Positions 10,667-20,819 of a stretch of 64,000 nt of DNA are shown piece by piece. The stretch comes from Branchiostoma belcheri (Eukaryota; Chordata; Leptocardii; Amphioxiformes; Branchiostomatidae): NCBI RefSeq assembly GCF_001625305.1, contig NW_017802591.1, positions 156,594-220,593 on the forward strand, read 5' to 3'. How positions within the stretch are numbered: the first letter of the stretch is position 1; every line of letters begins with the position of its first letter. The notes below the pieces were generated by a model. It was given only the letters and a program-made list of their open reading frames with translations, made no database searches and was not told the DNA's origin. A program made the translations under genes and the position numbers.

Positions 10667-10801
10667 CTGTACACTCCACGCCTGCAGCTTGGTCGTGGCT
10701 ACAGTTTAGATCGTTTATCGTCCATCCTGGGTACGAGCAGTTGAACAGGCTATTCTCGTCCCCATTACAGTGCAGGTCATCCATGTAGATTGGCCCTCTT
10801 C
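10667..10801 (-). CDS. SRCR domain 2, second half
   Basis: 135 bp from acceptor ATTCACAG (10803-10802) to donor ACAG|GTACGT (10666), phase 1 to phase 1. It reads GRGPIYMDDLHCNGDE, SLFNCSYPGWTINDLNC and AAGVECTG, giving cysteines 3 to 6 of a group A SRCR domain. The end of the exon and its donor site are duplicated about 42 bp into the intron (10621-10640 against 10662-10682), so two near-identical donors exist. The outer one keeps phase with the next exon at 10471. Confidence 0.93.
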
Positions 10802-11853
10802 CTGTGAATGAAACGACACCAATTATATCATGCAACATTAACACATGGCGAAGGGATAGATATGAAATCTATGTAGTACTTTAGCATATGTTATTGATCT
10901 TCAATGCTTGTAGTATAATGTTAAACTTCATTCCAACACAAAATTACACAATTGCAAAGATACAATTGTCAACGACGAAATCACTTCAAAATGTAATTTC
11001 TCGAGAATCAGGTTACAGACACGTGACCTTATTTACGAGACTTTACGTATACGTGACGTAAGCAATCTATCAATCTATATGTGCCAGGGAGTTTATATCG
11101 TCCACCGTCTCTGTTTAGTTACGGCTGGAGTGCTGGTAGTCCTTCGGCATCGAAGAAGACTGCCCTGATATATATGGCCCCTTAAACGTAGTCCTTTTCA
11201 GTTCCAGTACTCTAACGTTGTCCAATGAGACGATACGTGATATGGTCCAGTGACTCGATGTGGATGTGTTTAGAAAATTCCTACGAGAGCGAGCTGGGGC
11301 GTTTTTGCTAAAGAAATCTGGTCTTCAAGCAGCGTTCTGTCTCACCAACGTTTTGAAGTGATTGGTAATTAATTATCCCGATTAAGGCGACAGTGGTCGT
11401 TTGAGCTTTTGATCTCTATCTGACCTTTGTGTTGAAATAAATCAAAGTCCATTTCAAAGTTCAATCGTATCGTAATTATTACTACCAACACAGATGAAAT
11501 TTCATGATAATTTCATCTTTTTTATGTTAATACACTTGCAATTAGGTTTAGGTCATGGGTGTATAGTAACGATTATAAGTAAAATGAGCCGGTGATGAAA
11601 TTTAAAGAAATGTATCTAAACGTTTTGTTTCTTTCCAGGCATACATTGTACCAGTTACAGATATTGAACAATAAAGTTGATTTGATTTGGTTTGATCAAG
11701 TCTAGATCTATATGGCCTAACGTCGAATACATGAATGCTTGTAATAATGAATATACCATAGCTGCTGTGTTGTATATAAGGTTATGCTGTTTTCTTTATA
11801 CTTAGTACATAGCAAGAAAATTAGTTGGATACTTGAAACAAGGAAAATCCTAC
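10802..11853. other. Intron within SRCR domain 2
   Basis: No further exon is seen. The stretch 10985-11110 shares blocks (CGTGACCTTATTTA, and TTTATATCGTCC with its complement) with 15055-15130, so one dispersed repeat contributes to both. It contains TATATCGTCCACCGTCTC at 11095-11112. The AATAAA at 11672-11677 has no associated gene. Confidence 0.4.
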
Positions 11854-12045
11854 CTTGGCCAAAATACGCATCGTTACGAACTAGTTGGGAACTGGGGTAG
11901 CCGAGCATTTTGCAAAGAACGTCTGCATCCTTTATGTCAAACTGGTTGTGACAAACTGTGCCCCAGGTCATACTGTCGGCCGGTCGGACTTCCACACGTC
12001 CTTCTTTCCGACTAGAACCTCCGACAAGACGGATTCTGCTGTGAT
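11854..12045 (-). CDS. SRCR domain 2, first half
   Basis: 192 bp between acceptor ACGTTTAG (12047-12046) and donor CAAG|GTAGGA (11853), phase 1 to phase 1. It encodes [43 protein letters not shown] and AYFGQG. It closely resembles the first half of SRCR domain 1 in length, phase and residues, including RVEVRPADS, so the two domains arose by tandem duplication of a two-exon unit. WGTVCHN replaces the usual WGTVCDD, so the first acidic pair that often helps bind cations is lost here. Confidence 0.95.
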
Positions 12046-12530
12046 CTAAACGTGAATTTTAACACAGGCATAGAGAATATAGTTGTCCCGTTAACTATAA
12101 TGTGTATGATAAATCATCAAAATTAGCCGAAAATTGATAAATTAATGCACGTGCGTGCTGATGTCATCCATTAAATTTACTTGCTTTGGCCTAACAAGAC
12201 TCTTTATTATATCCAATTAATTGCAAGATTATTTTAAAGTTTTCTCGTAGAAAGCAGGCATCATGAACAGCATTAAATCAAGTTTTAGCCAGCTCTTCTT
12301 GAAGAATGGCTATCGAGTGTAGTTTTTGGCAGCATTCATCCCCTCTCTTGGAAGAAAAGCTGTCACCCATGGGTGGTCAGCTTAAGGAGAGTTGTTCCAC
12401 GATAAATCTCAATAAACCACAGTTTTAGCCAGCTGTCAGGATGTTTGTTAGTGCTGCTAATGTTGTCATTAAACACGTCTTCTCATCAAACGCCAAACGT
12501 TGAAATGGTAACAAATTACCACACACGTAC

Positions 12531-12656
12531 CGCAAACAACGCCGACGACATTCAAACGACTGCAGTCATGAATTCCCCATCCCTTGTGCGAACAGTTAAA
12601 CAGGCTACTCTCTGTCCCATCACATTGTAGGTCCTCCATGTAGATCGGTCCCGGTC
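12531..12656 (-). CDS. SRCR domain 1, second half
   Basis: This exon had to be read directly because its frame holds no long open stretch. The acceptor is ACTGTAG at 12658-12657 and the donor TGCG|GTACGT at 12530. It is 126 bp, phase 1 to phase 1. The translation contains GPIYMEDLQCDGTE, SLFNCSHKGWGIHDCSR and VGVVCG: the C-terminal SRCR motifs (PI-LD-V-C-G-E, L-CPH-GWG-H-C, D-GV-C) with cysteines 3 to 6. The YFGRG end of the previous exon joins smoothly to it. The six-cysteine group A domain is complete. Confidence 0.92.
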
Positions 12657-12877
12657 CTACAGTTTAAAAAAGTTAACAGACCAGATATAGTCATTACAAT
12701 AATTTTTCAATTTTGTAGATGTTAATACATTTTAGAGGTTCACAACCCGCCGTACGCGCAACTGCATGCTGTCTACGTGTATAAACCTGGGCAAATTTTG
12801 GGGATCTGTAAGTGGTGAGTACCGCCGTACGGAATCCAACGGATTTGGGTGCATGCAGACACGCCGTAGCACTTTAA

Positions 12878-13816
12878 CCCCAAACAGGACACACGCATGG
12901 GATCCGCGCGGACCCCAGAACTATATATTTTGTAATATTATTTTTGTTTCTAAAGATTCTTTTCTGAAAGTTCAGGTAATTGTCATCCACAAAGTTGTCC
13001 CTCAATACAGTGCGGAAAACTCAGTTTCCTCCATTTTTTTAAAATTCTATATCTGATTTTCTTTTGGGGTCCGCGCGGACCCCAGCCGGCTTTCGATTGT
13101 AATGGACACATTGGCGTTCTTATACATTTTTAAATGTTTTTATGCACTTATCGTATGGCCACCAAATTTTCAGAGAATGGTGTTTAATAGATTTACATTC
13201 TAACAACTTTGGTGTAATTATGTCATATGACGTCAGAGCTGATAATATTGTCCGCCATCTTGGATTTTGACCAATGACGTCATCAAATTAGCATTTATTA
13301 TGAATATTAAATTAATCAACTTATCTTTAATTATGTAAGATGTTATTAATGTCAGAAAGGACGTGTTATTTAACATAGAGCCGAGAAGATTTTTAAGTTT
13401 AAACCAAAATTACTGTCAGAAACCCGTTGCCATGGCAACACGAAAAAATCATTAACTTATTTAACTAATATGAATTTTTTTCCAGATAAATTTTACAAAA
13501 GTTCACTAAATTTAATGGTTTAGGCGCTATTTGAGATTAAAGTTTGCGCGGGCCTAAAAAAACCCCACTCGGTCTGAATAGTGTTTAAAAGTCGGGTATG
13601 TCTTCTTTTTGTCTTTTCTTCACCAAAAAATATGAAAAGGTCAAAATGTATGATTTTCGTACCTATTGTGGACTCAGAGGTCCAGACATCAATTTGCAAA
13701 ACAATTGAGCTGGTAGTATGTTGATAATTTCTAAAAACTAACAAAAAACTGCTTTGGGGTCCGCGCGGACTCCAGGTTTATAGATTCATCAGTCCGGGAC
13801 GGTGTGCTGTTGAGGG
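12878..13816. mobile_element. piggyBac-type non-autonomous element, copy 4 (inverted, diverged)
   Basis: TTAA lies at both sides (12874-12877 and 13817-13820). Ends are CCCCAAACAGGACACAC and GGTGTGCTGTTGAGGG. It has the same internal order as the other copies but more substitutions and small deletions, so it is the oldest of the set. The GC palindrome survives perfectly in the middle (about 13066-13083) and imperfectly at both ends. It lies in the intron between the two halves of SRCR domain 1. Confidence 0.88.
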
Positions 13817-14660
13817 TTAAGTGCATGCAAAACTTTCTCTGCGTGCGGGCTGCGGATTCACGATGTAAACACGTACAACCCACTTACCGCTTGCGCAACG
13901 AACGATGCACACAGCCGTCCACAGCCAGACGTGGCGTGTAGACCACATACTTACACCATGCACAATCGTGCGAGTGACTGCTCATAACATACCTCCCTCG
14001 CGTTTTCAGAAAAAAAAATGTAGCAGACGTGGCCCCTCAAAAAAAAAAATTCGGACAAAAAACACGCACGGCGGGTCGTGACTGAGCCTTAAGGTATTTT
14101 TTACACGCCGATGCATATGGTTGTCAACATGTTACCTGTATTTATTTAGCACAGTCGGGCAAAGATGTACAATAAAGGTTATCTTGAAAGTTCATCTGTG
14201 TTGGTAGATGTCATTATGAAACAAGTTTTAACTGTGCCACAGGTAAGTCACATCATGTACATATTGAATCACCTGGCCATTCAGTCTCATTGGTTAAAGG
14301 AATAATCTTGGACACAGAATCTAACTTTTTCGCACAAGGGATTTAAGAGGCCATCTACATCAAGGCATTACAACCATCCCTCAACAGAGACTGGGGGCGC
14401 CACAGACTTTCTGCAACCTATGATCCACTGCTCACGAAGTCATGTGTGTTATTTGTGTACATTGCTCATTCCTTAACAAAGACTGGAGTTGTACAGTTGA
14501 CAATTTTTGTGAGTCCAATTTGTTGTGTTTTATATTGCAGTTCATACTTGTTTCATAAGTATAATAAAGGTCTTCATTCAGTAATACACTGAGAAAATAG
14601 TTTCAAATGATGTGCATTATTATCATCAGAAATACTCCTATGTGTAAAGAAAAGTTGTAC
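13817..14660. other. Intron within SRCR domain 1, nothing recognised
   Basis: Read on both strands without finding an exon or a named repeat. Two A runs (around 14010 and 14040) are the only low-complexity sequence. Confidence 0.4.
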
Positions 14661-14852
14661 CTCTGCCAAAATAGGCATAAGGGCGAATCCCATATACATT
14701 CGGGTAGCCCAGCATCCTGCAGACAACTTCTGCATCCTTCAAGTCGAAACCGTCGTCACAAACTGTGCCCCATCTGAAACTGTCGGCCGGCCGGACTTCC
14801 ACACGCCCCTCGTTTGGACCGGAACCTCCGACAAGACGGATTCGGCTGGAAT
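14661..14852 (-). CDS. SRCR domain 1, first half
   Basis: The exon runs from acceptor CATTTTCAG (14854-14853) to donor AGAG|GTACAA (14660) and is 192 bp, phase 1 to phase 1. It encodes [17 protein letters not shown], then [18 protein letters not shown], then MLGYPN and AYFGRG. These are the canonical N-terminal SRCR motifs (VRLVGG, GRVEV, WGTVCDD, A-VVCR-LG) and hold cysteines 1 and 2 of a group A domain. Splitting one SRCR domain over two exons is typical of group A, whereas group B domains usually use a single exon. It has the same length and phase as the equivalent exon of SRCR domain 2, implying domain duplication. Confidence 0.95.
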
Positions 14853-15206
14853 CTGAAAATGAAACAATCACCCCTATTAACGATATCATAGTAAATATAT
14901 AATTCTTTTTATTAGAACATTGCGTTCCTGTTCATCATGTTACGATGTCACATTGTATTCAAACACCATTGATCAAATTTTAGCAACCACTGTCGCCTTT
15001 ATGATAATAATTAATGACCAATCACTCACTTACAAGGGTTACTGTCACAGCTAGACACGAGACCTTATTTACTTTACAGATATGTGACGTCAGCAATCGT
15101 ACTAGAGACGGAGGACGATATAAATTCCTTGTCACGTTTGATCAACTGTTGACGTCACATATCAGTTATGTCTCATAAGGTCCTGTCTAAGTAACAGTAA
15201 CTCCTG

Positions 15207-15464
15207 CGCATTTCCGTTAGAGTAATTGGTCATCAACACGCATTTCCGTTAGAGTAATTGGTCATCAACACCCATTTCCGTTAGAGTGATTGGTCATCAA
15301 CACGCATTTCCGTTAGAGTGATTGGTCATCAACACCCATTTCCGTTAGAGTGATTGGTCATCAACACCCATTTCCGTTAGAGTGATTGGTCATCAACACC
15401 CATTTCCGTTAGAGTGATTGGTCATCATCACGCATTTCCGTTAGATTGACTGGTCCGTTAAAGT
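15207..15464. repeat. 32-bp minisatellite, about 8 copies
   Basis: The unit begins CGCATTTCCGTTAGAGT and ends TTGGTCATCAACA. About eight copies follow head to tail with variants at only a few sites (CGC or CCC at the start, GTAAT or GTGAT in the middle). A degraded partial unit follows to about 15475. The low divergence implies recent expansion. It is intronic in the receptor gene. Confidence 0.95.
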
Positions 15465-15699
15465 GATTGGTCACTAAGTATCCTTATGAAGGCGAGGTGG
15501 TCGTTGAAGATTTGATCCCTGTGTTAGAATAAAGCTTTTCCTTAGTACTGTGTATTGTTCTTTGTCAACTACAGGAAACGCGTTGATTCAGAAGCTTCTT
15601 GAGTTATCAGGCTAAATCACATCTAAATAACCAAACGCTACCAAAAACATATTTAACCTCCTTCTTCTTTTTGAGGTAATGCCCATCTGCCGTCTTTTA

Positions 15700-15985
15700 G
15701 TGGGTTCGTCAGGTTCGTCAGGTTTCCGTTTGGGTATTTTGTGGTAATTCACCAACTTGCATGCCCCTACTCTTTTTCGAAAGGTGTGGTGGAGTGTGGC
15801 TCTCCCCAAACACGGAACCTTCATTTCATGCTCTATCCGAGGGAGGTACCTTACCGAAGCTAAGTACTAATTTTGAGTGAAGTGACGAAAGCCTTTTCCG
15901 AGAGGACAACGTCGGGGCATGTAGGTAAAATCGAACCCAAGACCCATGGGTTCCTAGCCGTATATTCTACCATACGGCGCCCCCA
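15700..15985 (-). mobile_element. tRNA-derived SINE copy
   Basis: Read on the minus strand, the tRNA-like head near 15985-15925 contains GGGTTCGAT in the B-box position. It is followed by a body with CTCTCGGAAAAGGC, CACTTCACTC, GTGTTTGGGGAGAGCCACAC and CGAAAAGAGTAGGGG. The same body blocks in the same order appear on the plus strand at 28774-29010, which establishes a family. It carries no protein. Confidence 0.75.
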
Positions 15986-16239
15986 CGCAATATGTATGCA
16001 AACACATGGTTCGCGTCACTTTCAAAACACTTCAGTATAGTACAGTCAATCAATGCGCCGAAAACGAGAAGTCGGAAGAGCTGCACTGAGTGTATCATTC
16101 ACATACAGTGAGCGGGGCCGTAAACCCAAACCCTATCATCCAAGATTTACAAATGCATATAAACCGATTTAAGCCAAGCTATTCTTGAGTGCGGTATTTT
16201 CTTGAAGGTGACGTGTCCCATGTGTATGTTTTCATGGTG

Positions 16240-16500
16240 CGTAGAGCTAGCTCCATGGAGCCAGTAAATATGGTCAGAGAAGCCAGAAGGGCTGCACTGT
16301 GAGTGTATCATGCGAGCCGTCAAACCAAAGCACTCTATCCCATCCAAGAGTTGCAAATGCAAATATACCATGTATATATTCTGGAGTGGGATTTTTTCCT
16401 TTTATTTCTTAGGAGCAATTTCTTTAAAGGTGACGTGAACCGCGTATACGTATTTTTCTTGAAGATGACGTGAACCATGTAACTGTATTCATAGTGCGTG
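16240..16500. repeat. Diverged duplicated segment
   Basis: GCGTAGAGCTAGCTCCATGGAG at 16236-16258 and GCGTGGAGCTAGCTCCATGGAG at 16496-16518, with matching neighbours (TTCTTGAAGGTGACGTG, GAACCATGTA), show a 260-bp tandem duplication. It leads into the CCATGGAGG minisatellite. Confidence 0.6.
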
Positions 16501-16548
16501 GAGCTAGCTCCATGGAGGTACAGAAATTCAGCCTCAGATCTGCACTAA

Positions 16549-16664
16549 TCGTCTCCATGGAGGTAGCTCCATGGAGGTAGCTCCATGGAGGTAGCTCCAT
16601 GGAGGTAGCTCCATGGAGGTAGCTCCATGGAGGTAGCTCCATGGAGGTAGCTCCATTGAGCTAA
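16549..16664. repeat. 14-bp minisatellite CCATGGAGGTAGCT
   Basis: About eight almost perfect copies of the 14-bp unit lie here. The unit contains the palindrome CTCCATGGAG. After an A-rich spacer (16665-16800), variants of the unit return in the opposite sense (GGAGCTACCTCCAT) up to 16985. Short minus-strand open frames of repeated MELPPWSYLHGATS are only the translation of this repeat. Confidence 0.95.
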
Positions 16665-16990
16665 AAAAAATTAAAGATTTCAAAAGTGACAAAAATTTCA
16701 AAATCAAAGGAATATCCAAAATTTCAAAAAAAAATTGAAAATTTTGAAAATTTTAGGAAATTTGAAAATTCTAAAAAAATGAAAATTTTAAAAATTTGCC
16801 GCAGGTCTGCACTAATTACTTGCATGGAGCTACCTCGATGGTACCTCCATGGAGGTAGAAAATTTTAGTCGCAGGTCTGAACTAATGACCTCCATGGAGC
16901 TACCTCCATGGAGCTACCTCCATGAAGGTACAAAAAATCAGCCGCAGGTCTGCACTAATGGGGCTACCTCCATGGAGGTCCATGGGTCCT
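16665..16990. repeat. A-rich spacer and 70-bp higher-order repeat
   Basis: 16680-16800 is built of AAATTT, GAAAATTTT and CAAAA words. Then GCCGCAGGTCTGCACTAAT or close variants recur at 16798, 16868 and 16938, exactly 70 bp apart, each followed by inverted CCATGGAGG units. A related block (GCCTCAGATCTGCACTAAT) precedes the minisatellite at 16531, so the minisatellite seems to have grown inside this longer repeat. Confidence 0.75.
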
Positions 16991-17019
16991 ATTGGCTAAA
17001 CTTAGTGTCCTGGTTAGAA

Positions 17020-18050
17020 ATGTATTTTTAGCATAAGAATAGTTTTCTTAACAAGAAAACATTTCTGGAAATGAAGATTCGGTCTTTTGGTAAGAATATT
17101 ATTTTAGTACAAGAATGTTAAGAAAGTAATGGGAATTTTCGTTTTTAAGTAAGAAACATATTCTTGATATTAGAATTTTAATCTTAAAAGCAAAAAAAAA
17201 CTTTCTAGAATGAAGAAATATGTTCTTAAAAGCAAGAAAACATTTCTAGAAATGAGAATTTTTGTATTGTATAAAGAATTGTATTCTTAGAACAAGAATG
17301 TTAATCTTAATAAAAGCAAGAAAAAGTTTGTAGTACAAATAAGAATTGTAGTCTTGAGGTGAGACATATATTCTTGGTATGAGAATGTTAATCTAGAAAG
17401 CTAGAAATTATTTCTTGTAAAAGAAAGAATTTTCGTCCTTAGGTAAGGAAAATATTCTTAGTCTTTACTCTTTTTATTAGAAATAAGTTCCGTCTTGGGT
17501 TGAGAAAAAAATTCTTACTTTCCATGTTAGAATGTTAATCTTTCTTACTGATGTAGGAATTTTGGGTTTTGAATCAAGAAAGATTCTTAGTATAAGAATG
17601 CTTATCTTAAAAACAAGAAATACTTCCTAGTAGAAATAAGAATTTTGGTCTTGAGATAATAAAGATATTCTGAGAATGTTAATGTTAAAAGCAAAAAAAA
17701 ATTCCTGTAGAGGCAAGATTTTTAGTCATGAGATAAAAACGACATTCTTATTGTAATGTCAATTTTCAAAATAAGAAAAATAAAAAATAAAAAAATAAAA
17801 ATAAGAATCTTCATCTTCGGGTGAGAAAAATATTCTTAGTTATCTTCTAAAAATGTCATAATCAAATCTGGCATCCAGAATCCTGGGCCACTTGTGAGAA
17901 AGCTATTCTTAATATATTAAGAACTTCTATCTTAAAAGCAAGAAGCCTTTTCTGGGAACAAGAATCTTAGTTCTGTAGAGAAAGGTATTCTTACTATAAG
18001 AACTTAAATCTTAGAAGCAAGAAAATCTTCCTTAATGGTAAGAGGTACTT
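17020..18050. repeat. Degenerate tandem array rich in AAGAA and TTCTT
   Basis: About 1 kb of diverged repeats with core words TAAGAATGTTAATCTTA, AGCAAGAAA, TTTCTAG and TATTCTTAG at roughly 75-95-bp intervals (for example near 17110, 17182, 17298, 17383, 17531, 17598 and 17675). Alternating AGAA and TTCT blocks resemble clustered nGAAn units of heat-shock elements, although this may only reflect composition. Two neighbouring A-rich runs lie near 17770-17805. No protein is encoded. Confidence 0.6.
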
Positions 18051-18063
18051 TCATATGGAAGAC

Positions 18064-18990
18064 ATGTCTATAAGGATCTAACAATGGTGGCAGGGTAAAA
18101 AGAAACAATTCGGCTCAAATTTTGCACAGTGATAGTACTTGGCCCACAACCCCTCAAAATAGCTTTCTTTCCTCTCCACACCGATCGTTGCCATGGTAAC
18201 GGTCCAAACATGTTTTAGGGCCATTTTCTCTGATTTGGCCATGGCAGTATAGTAACATGAAAATTGCCAAAGTTTAGGAAACGATTACAAACAAATGCTT
18301 AAAAGGTTGAATATGACGCAAAAACAAAAACTGTGCTGAAGTGACCAACTTAGCTGCTTTTCTAGAATAAATTTTCGAGGTCAGTTTAAAGGGCCTGGGC
18401 ACCCCTAAGACAATACAGTGTTTTGGGCTAATAAAATATCCCTATTTATGCCCATCTTTGAAGCGCTGTAACTCCAAAGTTGCTGATCTTTTTTCCTTTA
18501 ATTTAGTTTAAATTAAAATCGTAGATACATAATTATAAGTGCTATAAATTGCATTTTTGCAAAGTTTAGCCAATTCTTTAATTCTCACGTGGTTGTCCTT
18601 TAACTAGGTCATACATTTCAAGTTTACATTTTAAGAAAAATGTAAATTTTTGTCGTATTTAAGATGCAATATATACACTATGAAAACAGCAATCTACTAC
18701 TGCTTTGGAAAAAAGTGACCCTAAAAATGTATATCAATAAATGCTTGCGGAGGTTGGAGTATTGTTTTGATGCTCTATACTTGTCACTGAAAGTAGGCCA
18801 TATTTTGAAAATGTGCTAAAATCCACATTTTGGGCTATCTTTGAAGCTCTATAACTGACAAAGTAGGATGGTATTTGATTTTGAATGTTTGTAGGGTGGT
18901 ACATTTATGTATTGTGGGGGTTGGAGTTTTGTTTTGATGTTGTTTACTTGTCTCTGAAAGTAGGCCATATTTTGGACATGTGAAAGTTGA
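18064..18990. mobile_element. Family X long-inverted-repeat element, single arm
   Basis: It begins ATGTCTATAAGGATCTAACAATGGTGGCAGGG and matches the left arm at 46083-47150 (AATGGTGGCAGGG, CTCAAATTTTGCACAGTGATAGTAC, GTTACCATGGTAACGG-like block, CATCTTTGAAGCGCTGTAACTCC). Two internal subrepeats carry GTAGGCCATATTTTG (18793 and 18959). Only one arm is present here, so this is a partial copy. A 112-codon minus-strand frame at 19324-18990 adjoins it; I do not recognise that product. Confidence 0.7.
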
Positions 18991-20184
18991 ATCTTTGCTC
19001 TTTGTTAGTCGTTATATTTCCTGATGGTTTGAAATCTGCAAAATCCCCTTTTCGAGTCAAGGTATTGAATGGATAACTATACGACATTGGCTCAATTTTA
19101 TGAGAATAGTAAGAGAAGGCTAGATATTGTATATACGTTGAAGTAAGGCAGTTAGCAGCGAAGAGCTGTCTTGTAACGGGTACGCCCAGAGATGTGGAAC
19201 GGACCTCTTTCTTTCGGAAAAAAAACTGCCTGGAACTCCAGACGTGACTTGGCGGTTGGTTCGAAATGCGAAATTTCATTTTTCTGAAGTGAGAAGTTAG
19301 CTCTCTGACGACGGTTCTACTCATTACCGATTAGCGGGTTCGCGTGTTAACTAACCGTGAAGAACGTGGGTTTGTTCCCGCCGGCCTTTGCGCGACGTAT
19401 CCTTACCATGATCAGAAGTAACAACTTACGATACGTGTCACGCGGACTACGTTCCTCTCAAACAAAAACAGTGTGCTTACGTAGACCGAGTACAGAGATT
19501 TTAACATAAACGTGTTCACCTATCGCTCATGTTTTGACTGCTTCACAATTCACAACACACTGCTTATAGAAACGCAAGTATTCTTATGTCTACACAGTAA
19601 CATGGAATCGAAAATGCGGTCCCATTGTACGTTGTACAATCACATGGGACGTTTACGAGCATATTTTTACTATTAGACTACCATCTGAATATTTAGCGAT
19701 CACTCGATGATTATACGTAGTTTATGAGTCACAGAAGGTGGACCCCCAAAACATCCCACCCTCTCTGGTCATTATCCCTTGTCCTGTTGGCAATTTTTAC
19801 ACAATATTTTCAAATAATTTCATGTCTTAATCAGGTTACAGACCCTTGACTTTTTTTGCCCTGCGGTGGCGTAGTTACTTTCGCATTCGTTGCGTTTCGC
19901 TGCGGTGTGATGCGCTGCACGAGAAACACCCCCAAATCGCACATATACAGGGCACTATATAGATTTAAGATGCCCTCCCCAAAACGATTTGAATTTAGTT
20001 ACCTTTACTCAGACCGGGTTATTTGGTCATCCTGGGGATGGTGTACTAGTAAAACTTCAAGGGGTGATGTCATGAAAAATAATGTCACATGAACGATGGC
20101 TGTTACCGGTGTACATGTATATAGTATTACCGTAAACCAGAAGTTGTAACCCTAACGTCAATACTTTTATTCTTTTTTTATTAC
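18991..20184. other. Intron, unassigned open frame
   Basis: A minus-strand frame (19324 to about 18990) reads RSTSLGVPVTRQLFAANC and PMSYSYPFNTLTRKGDF with no stop. It has no motif I can name and may be the remains of a transposon protein beside family X. The rest, to the CCP exon donor, shows nothing supported. Confidence 0.3.
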
Positions 20185-20370
20185 CTTCACAAGTTGGTGT
20201 AGCACCACTCCAAGTCCCGTTCGGCTGGCAGGTTATATTAGCAGTCCCCCACAGCTGATACCCGTCCATACAGGTGTACCTGACTGTCTGTCCTGATGTA
20301 AAGTTACTGTTGTTATCCCTGTTCCCATAGGCCGGCACACCAGGATCCCAGCATTGACCTGCAGTACTGC
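20185..20370 (-). CDS. CCP (sushi) domain exon
   Basis: A complete complement control protein module lies in one 186-bp exon with phase 1 at both ends, between acceptor TTGTTTCAG (20372-20371) and donor GAAG|GTAATA (20184). Four cysteines sit in the expected places: GQCWDPG, RYTCMDGYQLWG, NITCQPNGTW and TPTCEG. The GxW before the last cysteine (NGTWSG) is characteristic. CCP modules bind proteins, classically complement components, and are common in animal cell-surface mosaics. Next in the transcript is the first SRCR exon at 14852, after a 5.3-kb repeat-rich intron. Confidence 0.93.
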
Positions 20371-20703
20371 CTGAAACAAAACAATGTAAAGGTACGGATT
20401 TCCTTCCTTTGCCATTTATCATATAATTATGTGTACATTTGCATTATATTTTATCTATAAATGTTCAACTTCCCATACATTACATACATGTAGATTGCAA
20501 ACTATAAAAGTCATATAGTATTAATCATGCCAATTAAGCTTTAAGCGTCATTTACATAATTTGCAATTTTTTGCATCTTCTGGACCCCATAAAATAATCA
20601 TATACCGAAAATCAAAGAAAACTGCCACAACTACAGTTCATATTAACCAACATACTGAATGATATGACCTTGTTTATCTAAGAAGTGTGCCCAATGATCT
20701 TAC

Positions 20704-20819
20704 TTGTGTAGTTGAACTGGAACCCCTGATACCTCCGATTCCAATCAGATGTAAACTTCAGGAACATCGTGCTGGATGTGCTGATGATGGGGATAATTTG
20801 CGAGTGGTAACCGGTTAAC
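20704..20819 (-). CDS. CUB domain, C-terminal exon
   Basis: The acceptor is TGTCTAG at 20821-20820 and the donor is ACAA|GTAAGA at 20703. The 116-bp exon begins in phase 2, matching the end of the previous CUB exon, and ends in phase 1. It encodes LTGYHSQIIPII, STSSTMFLKFTSD and YQGFQFNYT. The pattern of a small residue, then FLKFTSD, then GFQFNY is the conserved last beta-strand pair of CUB domains. No cysteines are present, so the usual third and fourth CUB cysteines are missing. Confidence 0.88.

Noticed and set aside
15207..15464. 32-bp direct repeats resembling a CRISPR array in unit size
   Set aside because: Units are contiguous with no unique spacers, so this is a minisatellite.
16424..16719. 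Minus-strand frames of repeated MELPPWSYLHGATS
   Set aside because: Translation of the 14-bp CCATGGAGGTAGCT minisatellite; no supporting context.
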